A stretch of 17,320 bases of DNA from Verrucomicrobiaceae bacterium (GTDB lineage: Bacteria > Verrucomicrobiota > Verrucomicrobiia > Verrucomicrobiales > Akkermansiaceae), in the NCBI GenBank assembly GCA_027483005.1, contig JAIXVN010000172.1, positions 1 to 17,320 of the forward strand. Reading direction: 5' to 3'. Positions 8,390 through 14,407 of this stretch are shown piece after piece; within the stretch, counting starts at the first letter, position 1; every line of letters starts with the position of its first letter. A program made the position numbers and the translations under genes. A model generated the notes under the pieces. The model saw nothing but the letters and a program-made list of their open reading frames with translations. It did not search any database and was not told the origin of the DNA.

Positions 8390-9046
8390 ATGAAACCATT
8401 CCTCTCCCTCGTTGGCGGTGCCCTGCTGTGGCCCGGCTCACTCCTCTGTCATGCCGAATCTCCGGCGGCCCCCACCACTCCGGCGGCTCCGGCCGGACAC
8501 GAGCACCATGGAGACCATGCCGCCCATGGCGCAACCGCCAGCGGCGGCCGGAAGATGGAACTGATCGAGGGCCTGACTTCGGAGGATTTCCTGCGCCTCG
8601 GCTCGAAACCCAATACCGTGGACATCTTCATCATCGCGGTCTTCAACGATGAGAACTACGGCATGAACTTCAACGGCTACGCCAAGGGCGGCGCGGTCTA
8701 CACGATCCCGAAGGGCTGGCAGGTCAATGTCACCTACATCAATCCCAGTCCGGTGCCGCACAGCGTGCTCGTCATCGAGAAGGATTCGTTGAAAAAGCTC
8801 CAGGTCGCGGAGCCCTATTTCAAGGGTGCCGCCGTGCCGGATCATCTGAAGGGCCTGGCCTATGGGAAAAGCAGCTTCAGCTTCGTCGCGGATGAAGCGG
8901 GCGAGTATGCCTTCGCCTGCGGATTTCCCGCCCATGCCATGAACGGCCATTGGATCGGCTTGGAAATCTCCGACGAGGCGAAGGCCCCGACCCTCAAGCT
9001 CGGCGCGGCCGAAGCGAAAGCCGCCAGCCCGGCCAAAGCGAAGTAA
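8390..9046 (+). CDS. Exported sulfocyanin-like blue copper protein (cupredoxin)
   Basis: The product has 218 residues. The ATG at 8390 begins a signal peptide (MKPFLSLVGGALLWPGSLLCHA); an upstream in-frame start at 8357 would only add a poor extension. A His-rich linker (GHEHHGDHAAHG) follows. The cupredoxin domain resembles sulfocyanin and rusticyanin: MNFNGYAKGG, YTIPKGWQVNVTYINPSPVP, then His124 (VPHSV) and the ligand loop CGFPAHAMNGHW with Cys177 and His182. In rusticyanin the axial Met lies ten residues after the Cys; here that position is His187, and the only Met in the loop is at +7 (Met184). The fold and exported location are well supported; the partner is not. Three bases separate it from the transporter gene, so the two are probably cotranscribed. 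Electron acceptor for the upstream dehydrogenase is a plausible role (inference). Confidence 0.88.
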   Translation: MKPFLSLVGGALLWPGSLLCHAESPAAPTTPAAPAGHEHHGDHAAHGATASGGRKMELIEGLTSEDFLRLGSKPNTVDIFIIAVFNDENYGMNFNGYAKGGAVYTIPKGWQVNVTYINPSPVPHSVLVIEKDSLKKLQVAEPYFKGAAVPDHLKGLAYGKSSFSFVADEAGEYAFACGFPAHAMNGHWIGLEISDEAKAPTLKLGAAEAKAASPAKAK

Positions 9047-9049
9047 TCC

Positions 9050-10387
9050 ATGAACCTCCTCAGCCGGGAACGCACGATCGCTCCGCCGGGCTTCAATCGC
9101 TGGCTGGTTCCACCCGCCGCGATCGCCGCCCACATGTGCATCGGCCAGGTGTATGGCTTCAGCGTGTTCAACAAACCGCTGATGGCGGAGCTGGGCGTGC
9201 CGATTTCCAACATCCAGTGGGCCTATGCGATCGCGCTGGTCATGCTGGGGCTCTCGGCCGCGGTCTTCGGCAAATGGGTGGAACGCAGCGGACCACGCCG
9301 CACGCTGGTGGTCTCCTGCGCCTGCTTCTGCGGGGGGCTGCTCCTGGCCTCGCTTGGCGTGCACCTGAAGTCACTGGCCCTGGTGCTTTTCGGCTACGGA
9401 TTCGTCGGCGGCATCGGGCTCGGACTGGGCTACATCGCGCCCGTCTCCACACTGGTGAAATGGTTTCCAGACCGTCCGGGAATGGCAACCGGCATGGCGA
9501 TCATGGGATTCGGTGGAGGAGCACTGATCGGGTCACCACTGGGCCAGGAGTTGATGAAATACTATCAAAATAGTAGCAACACCGGAGCCGCGCAGGCCCT
9601 GGCCACGATGGCGGGTCTTTACACGATCTTCATCCTCATGGCGGCGATCACCGTGCGCGTGCCGGCTGATGGCTGGAAGCCCGAGGGCTTCGTGCCGGGC
9701 GAGCAAAAAAGCAGCATGATCACCAGCGCCCGGGTGGCGGTCGACACCGCCTGGCGGACGCCGCAGTTCTGGCTGCTGTGGATCGTGCTTTGCATGAATG
9801 TCAGCGCCGGCATCGGAGTGCTCGGTCGCGCCGCCGACATGTTTCAGGACATGTTTCTCGAAGCCGCCGCGAGCGATGCGCAGAAAACCGCCAACGCCGC
9901 GATCGGGGCAGGCTTCGCCGGGCTTCTTTCGATCTCCAATCTCGGCGGTCGCTTCATCTGGTCCTCCATTTCCGACCGCACCGGACGGAAGACGGTGTAT
10001 TGCCTCTACTTCATTCTGGGGGCGGTGCTTTACGCCCTGCTTCCCTGGGCCCAGCAGACTCAGGACAAGGTCCTTTTCGTCTGCCTAACCGCCGGAATCA
10101 TCAGCATGTATGGGGGTGGATTCGCCACCATCCCGGCCTATCTGAGGGATCTCTTCGGAACCTATCAGGTCGGGGCCATCCACGGGCGGCTGATCACGGC
10201 CTGGAGTGTCGCCGCCGTGATCGGCCCGGCTCTTGTCAATGGCCTCTACGATTCACGCGTCGCCGCCGGAATGCCGAAAGCGGAAGCCTACAACGGCACG
10301 TTTTACCTGATGTGCGGCCTGCTCATGGTCGGACTTGTCGCCAATCTCCTCGTCCGCCCTGTCGACACGAAACACCACCTGCCATGA
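9050..10387 (+). CDS. OFA-family MFS transporter (oxalate/formate antiporter-like)
   Basis: The product has 445 residues with about twelve membrane helices. It carries the OFA family marks: MCIGQVYGFSVFNKPL in helix 1, GFVGGIGLGLGYIAPVSTLV with KWFPDRPGMATGMAIMGFGG around helices 4-5, and MYGGGFATIPAYLRDLFGTY with GAIHGRLITAWSVAA in the second half. The family exchanges small organic anions such as oxalate, formate or other carboxylates across the inner membrane; the substrate cannot be read from sequence. It starts 3 bp after the cupredoxin stop with no clear ribosome site and overlaps the next small gene by ATGA. The acid product of a periplasmic dehydrogenase is one possible substrate (inference). 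Confidence 0.93.
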   Translation: MNLLSRERTIAPPGFNRWLVPPAAIAAHMCIGQVYGFSVFNKPLMAELGVPISNIQWAYAIALVMLGLSAAVFGKWVERSGPRRTLVVSCACFCGGLLLASLGVHLKSLALVLFGYGFVGGIGLGLGYIAPVSTLVKWFPDRPGMATGMAIMGFGGGALIGSPLGQELMKYYQNSSNTGAAQALATMAGLYTIFILMAAITVRVPADGWKPEGFVPGEQKSSMITSARVAVDTAWRTPQFWLLWIVLCMNVSAGIGVLGRAADMFQDMFLEAAASDAQKTANAAIGAGFAGLLSISNLGGRFIWSSISDRTGRKTVYCLYFILGAVLYALLPWAQQTQDKVLFVCLTAGIISMYGGGFATIPAYLRDLFGTYQVGAIHGRLITAWSVAAVIGPALVNGLYDSRVAAGMPKAEAYNGTFYLMCGLLMVGLVANLLVRPVDTKHHLP

Positions 10388-10515
10388 AGGCCTCCACGCT
10401 CAAGTTGATCGTCGCCTGGCTGCTCGTGATCCTGCCTCTCGGCTGGGGCGTTTACAAATCAGGGGTGAAATCGAAGCCGCTTTTCCAACAATCCCCGGCA
10501 GTCACACGTCCCTGA
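10384..10515 (+). CDS. Small OFA-transporter partner protein (MFS transporter small subunit-like), 43 residues
   Basis: A 43-residue reading frame starts at ATG 10384, overlapping the transporter stop as ATGA, which implies translational coupling. It has one membrane helix (LIVAWLLVILPLGWGVYKSG) followed by a short basic tail. I recognise the pattern from short proteins encoded directly after OFA-type MFS genes in many bacteria, with a W-x-x-V-x-x-P-L-x-W-G-V-Y core, annotated as an MFS transporter small subunit. The role is unknown; stabilising or tuning the transporter is likely. It is easily missed because of its length. Confidence 0.75.
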   Translation: MKASTLKLIVAWLLVILPLGWGVYKSGVKSKPLFQQSPAVTRP

Positions 10516-10553
10516 TCCACGGCACTGCTGGGAAGGGACGAGAAGAGGGCACG

Positions 10554-10590
10554 GTTTCGAATTTAGTGCTTAGGATTTCGTGCCTTCTCC
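10554..10590 (+). repeat. 37-bp intergenic repeat, copy A
   Basis: This begins GTTTCGAATTTAGTGCTT and aligns without gaps to copies at 13866-13902 (same strand) and 14237-14273 (opposite strand), with 28 of 37 identical bases to each. It lies 18 bp before the MYG1-family start codon. No ribosome site is visible between the repeat and that ATG. Confidence 0.6.
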
Positions 10591-10608
10591 CACTACCCTG
10601 CCGCCCTC

Positions 10609-11460
10609 ATGTCATTGTCCCTCATCCTCACCCATCCCGGCGGGTCCCATAAGGACGAGCTCCTTGCCTGCTGCCTGCTCGCCGCCGTCCATCGCGTGCC
10701 GATCGAGCGCCGCGAGCCGACTGAAGCCGATCTCGCGGATCCAGCGATCGCGGTGGTCGATGTCGGCGGCGAACATGCCCCGGAGCGGAACAATTTCGAC
10801 CACCATCAGTTTCCCGCCGACCATCCGCCGCTCTGCGCGCTGAGCCTCGTGCTGCAGCACCTCGACGTCTATGAGGATGCGCGACAATTCTGCGACTGGC
10901 TGGAGCCCGCCGAGTGGTTCGACACCCGGGGCCCGAACGTCACCGCCAAGTGGCTCGGAGTGGATCGCGCCACGATGAACAAGCTCAACTCGCCGATCGA
11001 CGTGACGATGCTGCGCCGCTTCGCGAAAGCGAAACGCCTGGAGCCCGGCGAACCGCTTTGGGAGATCCTCAGCTACATCGGCGAGGATCTGTTGGAGTAT
11101 CTGCGGGAACTGCGAAGCCGGATCGACTTTGTCGCCAATCACGCCGAACTCTGGGATCACGAGGGAAATGAGATCCTCTTCCTGCCGCGCACCGAGCCCA
11201 TCCCCGATGAGCCATCCGCCGGCATCGGTCGCTACCTGGAAAGCATCGGCAAGAGCGAAAGCGTCGCCGCCCTGGTCTATCCCGACCGCCGAGGCGGCGG
11301 CTACGGCCTGTCCCGCCACAACGACGATCCGCGCTACGATTTCACGAAGATCGAACAGGAGCCCGACGTCCACTTCGCCCACGCAAGAGGCTTCGTCGCC
11401 AAGACCTCGGCCTCGGAAATCGGACGTCTGAAGGAGCTGCTGTCGCGGGCGAGAGTGTGA
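10609..11460 (+). CDS. MYG1-family metal-dependent hydrolase (UPF0160)
   Basis: The product has 283 residues. The N terminus THPGGSHKDELLACCLLAA and the segment VVDVGGEH...NNFDHHQF match the MYG1 family: an early TH-G-x-x-H-x-DE motif, a DVGG turn and an FDHHQ (DHH-type) metal site. MYG1 proteins are predicted or shown metal-dependent nucleases/phosphoesterases; in eukaryotes MYG1 is a 3'-5' RNA exonuclease, while the bacterial role is not settled. The length is close to other bacterial members, though the middle region (PAEWFDTRGPNVTAKWLG) diverges. It is preceded by intergenic repeat A and converges with the sulfatase gene, 171 bp apart, without a clear terminator between them. Confidence 0.85.
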   Translation: MSLSLILTHPGGSHKDELLACCLLAAVHRVPIERREPTEADLADPAIAVVDVGGEHAPERNNFDHHQFPADHPPLCALSLVLQHLDVYEDARQFCDWLEPAEWFDTRGPNVTAKWLGVDRATMNKLNSPIDVTMLRRFAKAKRLEPGEPLWEILSYIGEDLLEYLRELRSRIDFVANHAELWDHEGNEILFLPRTEPIPDEPSAGIGRYLESIGKSESVAALVYPDRRGGGYGLSRHNDDPRYDFTKIEQEPDVHFAHARGFVAKTSASEIGRLKELLSRARV

Positions 11461-11631
11461 GGCCTCAAGGTTGGTGAAGCGATGTATTCTGCCCCGGCTG
11501 AACTCCATCGGCGATGAGCGGATGGAGGCGATCCCTTTCTCGATCACTCGTTGCATGAGCTTCAGGCCTTCTTCTTCACATCCGAGAAATCCCTGGTGGT
11601 CGCAGTGCGGACCAAAGGTCTGACACGTCAC

Positions 11632-13206
11632 TCATCTCGACGGAACACTGCGCCCGGAGGCTTTGGATTGGTCGAGGAGGGCCTTGAGTTTGGCGGCGAC
11701 CTCCGGGTGTTCGAGGATCAGGTTCTTGGTTTCACCCGGGTCTTCGGCGAGGTTGTAGAGCTGCGCCGGCGCGTCGGGTGCGGCTTCCGGAAGGATGTAG
11801 CGACCGAGTTCGGAGGCTGGAGCGTATTTGTTTCCGCCGGAACCCTGGTGATCGAGATACTTCCAATCGCCCTGACGGATCGCGAGCTGGAGGGTCCAGG
11901 TTTGATGGAGCGTGTAGTCGCGGACTGGCTTGCCACCGTCCTTTCCGAGGAGGACGGACGACAGGTCGATGCTGTCCTCGGCGCAGTTGTTGGACAGCTT
12001 CGCGCCAACGATGGAAGCACAGGTGGCCATGATGTCAGTGAGGCTGGTGGTCTGCGCGGTGGTGGAGGCGGTCGCGATTTTTCCCGGCCAGCGGACGATG
12101 AATGGCACACGGTGACCGCCTTCCCATTGATCGCGCTTCATGCCGCGCCAGGGCCTTGCGCCGTCGTGTTGATAGTCCTTGCGCATGTTCACCACGGTCG
12201 GGACTTCCGGGCCGTTGTCGCTGGTGAGAATGACCATCGTGTTGTCGGCGATTCCGAGGTCATCGAGCTTCTTCAGAAGCGCCCCGACCACATGGTCGAA
12301 CTCCGCGATGAAGTCGCCGTGCGGGCCAGCCTTGGTCTTCCCCTGGAAATCCTTTCCCGGAAGTGATGGCAGGTGGACGGTCTGGGTGGAGTGGAAAAGG
12401 AAGAAGGGTTTGTCGGGAGATTTCGCACGATGCTCATCGAGAAATTGCAGGCTCTTCTTGAGGAAGATCATGTCCATTTCCTCCATGTCGAAATCCGGAG
12501 CGATCATCCCGGGCCGGCAGTCGTCGGTGTAGGGATTTCTTGGCAGCTTCGATCTGTCGATCAGCCTGGCAGGCGGCACAGGAATGCGATCGCCATCGAT
12601 GAAGGCATAGAGCCAGTCGGTGGTAGGACAGCAGGCGGTGCCGAAGAATTGGTCGAAGCCGCGATGGATCGGGGAATCTGCGATGGGCCGGGAGAAGTCG
12701 ATCCGCCGGGCAGCCTCGGGTGAAATGTCGTTGATCGGCCTCCCATTGGAATCCTGAAAGGTCAGCCCAATGTGCCACTTGCCGATCAAGGCTGTGGAAT
12801 ACCCCTGGCCGCGAAGCATTTCCGGAAGGGTCAGCCGTCCTTCCTCGATCATGCCCGGACCGCCAGCCCCACAGAAGATGCTGCGATTCCCGGTACGGAA
12901 CGCCATGCGACCGGTCTGGATGCTGTATCGGGTAGGCGTGCAAACGGTCGAGGGGCTGTGAGCATCGGTGAAGCGCATGCCTTGTCCGGCAAGGCGGTCG
13001 ATCGCGGGCGTCGCCACTTTCGACTGAGGGTTGTAGCAACCGAGGTCGCCATAGCCGAGGTCGTCCGCAAGCACGAAAAGGATGTTGGGCTTCTCCACTG
13101 CGTGAAGCTGGGAAACGAGCGCCACCGCCATGGGCAGAATCAACCACTGCCAACGCGAAAAACAGGAACGGAAGGAATCCGATTGGGCCATTCGGAAAGG
13201 GTCCAT
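11632..13206 (-). CDS. Exported type I sulfatase (Cys-type)
   Basis: Counting from the Met at 13206 the product has 524 residues; upstream in-frame starts to 13326 would overlap the Nudix gene. A signal/anchor helix (WLILPMAVALVSQLHA) precedes KPNILFVLADDLGYGDLG, the metal-binding start of the alkaline phosphatase-like sulfatase fold. CTPTR (Cys at about residue 89) is the C-x-P-x-R signature whose Cys becomes formylglycine. GKWHIG, LTSDNGPE and HRVPFIVRWPGK are further family motifs. It resembles the arylsulfatase A / N-acetylgalactosamine-6-sulfatase group common in Verrucomicrobiota and Planctomycetes that degrade sulfated polysaccharides; the substrate is unknown. No maturase is in the window. 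A GATAAT box (13228-13233, minus strand) lies 22 bp before the start, but no good -35 accompanies it. ATG at 13191 is an alternative start. Confidence 0.92.
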   Translation of the reverse strand: MDPFRMAQSDSFRSCFSRWQWLILPMAVALVSQLHAVEKPNILFVLADDLGYGDLGCYNPQSKVATPAIDRLAGQGMRFTDAHSPSTVCTPTRYSIQTGRMAFRTGNRSIFCGAGGPGMIEEGRLTLPEMLRGQGYSTALIGKWHIGLTFQDSNGRPINDISPEAARRIDFSRPIADSPIHRGFDQFFGTACCPTTDWLYAFIDGDRIPVPPARLIDRSKLPRNPYTDDCRPGMIAPDFDMEEMDMIFLKKSLQFLDEHRAKSPDKPFFLFHSTQTVHLPSLPGKDFQGKTKAGPHGDFIAEFDHVVGALLKKLDDLGIADNTMVILTSDNGPEVPTVVNMRKDYQHDGARPWRGMKRDQWEGGHRVPFIVRWPGKIATASTTAQTTSLTDIMATCASIVGAKLSNNCAEDSIDLSSVLLGKDGGKPVRDYTLHQTWTLQLAIRQGDWKYLDHQGSGGNKYAPASELGRYILPEAAPDAPAQLYNLAEDPGETKNLILEHPEVAAKLKALLDQSKASGRSVPSR

Positions 13207-13275
13207 GGTCCGCACCATCTGGCCAGCATTATCGCCGACCTTGCATTTCCGCCGGAAGCCAGCAGCCTGCGCCGC

Positions 13276-13824
13276 ATGCATCGCAAGCTGCTCCTTGACC
13301 AACTCTCCGTCTATCAGGCGACCCACACCGGCGAGGCGGAAACGGTGGAGAGGTTTGTCTCCTTCGTCGCCTCACAACCGGAATGCTTCGAACGCTCCTT
13401 GGCGATCGGCCACATCACCGGTTCGGCCTGGATCGTGACGCCGGATGGCTCAGAGGTCCTGTTGACCCATCATCGGAAGCTCGACCGCTGGCTGCAGCTC
13501 GGCGGTCATGCAGACGGAGATCCGGACGTGGTCGCCGTGGCCTTGAAGGAGGCACGCGAGGAGTCGGGACTGGAGGATTTCGAACTGGTCGGAGATGGCA
13601 TCTTCGACCTCGACATCCATCCGATCCCCGCGCGCAAGAACGAGCCCGAGCATCTCCATTACGATGTCCGATATGTCTTCCGCGCCACCGGCCACACCGA
13701 CTTCACCGTCAGCGAGGAATCCCACGACCTGCGCTGGGTGCCGATCGATGAGGTGCAGACCCTGACCACCGAGGAGTCGATGCTGCGGATGGTCCGCAAG
13801 TGGCAATCCTCTCTTTCAATTTGA
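13276..13824 (+). CDS. Nudix hydrolase
   Basis: The product has 182 residues from ATG 13276; the open frame extends much further left but there it is only the antisense of the sulfatase gene. The N-terminal half (MHRKLLLDQL...HITGSAWIV) and HHRKLDRWLQLGGHADGD match a Nudix subgroup with a conserved GGHxDGD. The Nudix box reads GHADGDPDVVAVALKEAREE followed by SGL: the REUXEEXGU part is KEAREESGL, and the upstream Glu of the consensus is Pro, which I recall as tolerated in this subgroup. The enzyme should cleave a nucleoside diphosphate linked to another group; substrate unknown. It is divergent from the sulfatase with 69 bp between starts, a shared promoter region. Confidence 0.9.
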   Translation: MHRKLLLDQLSVYQATHTGEAETVERFVSFVASQPECFERSLAIGHITGSAWIVTPDGSEVLLTHHRKLDRWLQLGGHADGDPDVVAVALKEAREESGLEDFELVGDGIFDLDIHPIPARKNEPEHLHYDVRYVFRATGHTDFTVSEESHDLRWVPIDEVQTLTTEESMLRMVRKWQSSLSI

Positions 13825-13825
13825 A

Positions 13826-13852
13826 CCACGAAACTCACGAAGTTTCACGAAA
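13826..13852 (+). repeat. CACGAA-type degenerate short repeat
   Basis: Three CACGAA units (13827, 13836, 13847) occur just after the Nudix stop. The inner part forms a perfect 6-bp inverted repeat, GAAACT-CACGA-AGTTTC (13830-13846). Similar ACCACGAA-type degenerate strings occur between genes in several phyla (from memory). There is no T-tract after the small hairpin, so it is unlikely to be a terminator. Confidence 0.45.
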
Positions 13853-13865
13853 GCCTCGATTCTTC

Positions 13866-13902
13866 GTTTCGAGTTTGGTGCTTGAAACTCAGTGCCTTCT
13901 TC
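13866..13902 (+). repeat. 37-bp intergenic repeat, copy B
   Basis: This begins GTTTCGAGTTTGGTGCTT and has 28 of 37 bases identical to copy A, ungapped. It ends 3 bp before the ferredoxin start codon and therefore occupies the place of its ribosome site. It is in inverted orientation to copy C at the other end of the same gene. Confidence 0.6.
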
Positions 13903-13905
13903 TCC

Positions 13906-14250
13906 ATGAACGCCGGACTCGAACAAGCCGCACGTGTCGCCGGAGTCGGCTGCGGCGAACGCCACATCTTTCTCTGCGCGGCGGCCACGGAGCCCAAGTG
14001 CTGTGATCCCGGGCAGGGTGCGGAGTCCTGGGAGTTCCTGAAAGCCAGGCTGGCCTCGCTGGGGCGGCAAGGCCCTGGAATCCTTCGAACCAAGGCCGAC
14101 TGCCTGCGCGTGTGCATCCAAGGTCCCATTGCTGTCGTTTATCCGGAGGGAGTCTGGTACCACTCCTGCTCGCCGGAGGTGCTGGAGCGGATTGTTTCCG
14201 AACACCTCGTCGGAGGCAGGATCGTGGAGGAGTTCAGGTTAAAGCTCTAA
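13906..14250 (+). CDS. Thioredoxin-like [2Fe-2S] ferredoxin
   Basis: The product has 114 residues from ATG 13906; an in-frame TTG at 13882 lies within the repeat and is unlikely. The pattern HIFLCAAATEPKCCDPG, then ILRTKADCLRVCIQGPIAVV and GVWYHSCSPEVLERIV, matches the (2Fe-2S) ferredoxin domain of COG3411, a thioredoxin fold related to the NuoE and hydrogenase small domains. The candidate cluster ligands are Cys in LCAAATEPKC and the pair in DCLRVC; one Cys of the CC pair may be extra. It probably carries electrons in the cytoplasm; no partner enzyme is adjacent. The gene is bracketed by inverted copies of a 37-bp repeat, and the second copy covers its last codons and stop. Confidence 0.88.
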   Translation: MNAGLEQAARVAGVGCGERHIFLCAAATEPKCCDPGQGAESWEFLKARLASLGRQGPGILRTKADCLRVCIQGPIAVVYPEGVWYHSCSPEVLERIVSEHLVGGRIVEEFRLKL

Positions 14251-14273
14251 ATCCAAAGCACTAAACTTCAAAC
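14237..14273 (-). repeat. 37-bp intergenic repeat, copy C (inverted)
   Basis: Read on the minus strand this begins GTTTGAAGTTTAGTGCTT and has 28 of 37 bases identical to copy A. It overlaps the last 14 bases of the ferredoxin gene including the stop codon, so the end of that protein is encoded inside the repeat. Confidence 0.55.
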
Positions 14274-14283
14274 GAAGAGCACT

Positions 14284-14388
14284 CTCAAATCTCAAATCTC
14301 AAATCTCAGATCTCAGATCTCAGATCTCAGATCTCAGATCTCAGATCTCAGATCTCAAATCTCAGCTCTCAACTCTCAGATCTCCGAT
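14284..14388. repeat. Heptanucleotide tandem array, 15 units
   Basis: There are fifteen contiguous 7-bp units. In order: three CTCAAAT, seven CTCAGAT, one CTCAAAT, then CTCAGCT, CTCAACT, CTCAGAT and CTCCGAT; a decayed sixteenth unit follows at 14389-14395. The central seven are identical, the right edge is degenerate, which is typical of array growth in the middle and decay at the border. It fills the gap between the convergent ferredoxin and opgH genes, with no coding in it. Arrays of this kind can vary in copy number by slippage. Confidence 0.92.
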
Positions 14389-14407
14389 CTCTTGATTCTG
14401 GAATCCC

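Noticed and set aside
6660..8534. 624-residue minus-strand open frame across the dehydrogenase gene
   Set aside because: It is antisense to a clear beta-propeller gene with a signal peptide and family motifs, and its own product shows no recognisable domain.
10612..11631. 339-residue minus-strand frame opposite the MYG1-family gene
   Set aside because: The plus strand has FDHHQ and DVGG motifs in frame; only the first 57 codons of the minus frame lie outside that gene, and these are reported separately as a possible remnant.
12772..13275. Long N-terminal extension of the Nudix hydrolase
   Set aside because: That part of the frame is antisense to the sulfatase; the family-like sequence begins at MHRKLLLDQL (13276).
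13830..13846. Terminator after the Nudix gene
   Set aside because: The 6-bp AT-rich stem has no following T-run and belongs to a degenerate repeat.
14284..14388. CRISPR array
   Set aside because: The units are 7 bp, contiguous, and have no spacers.
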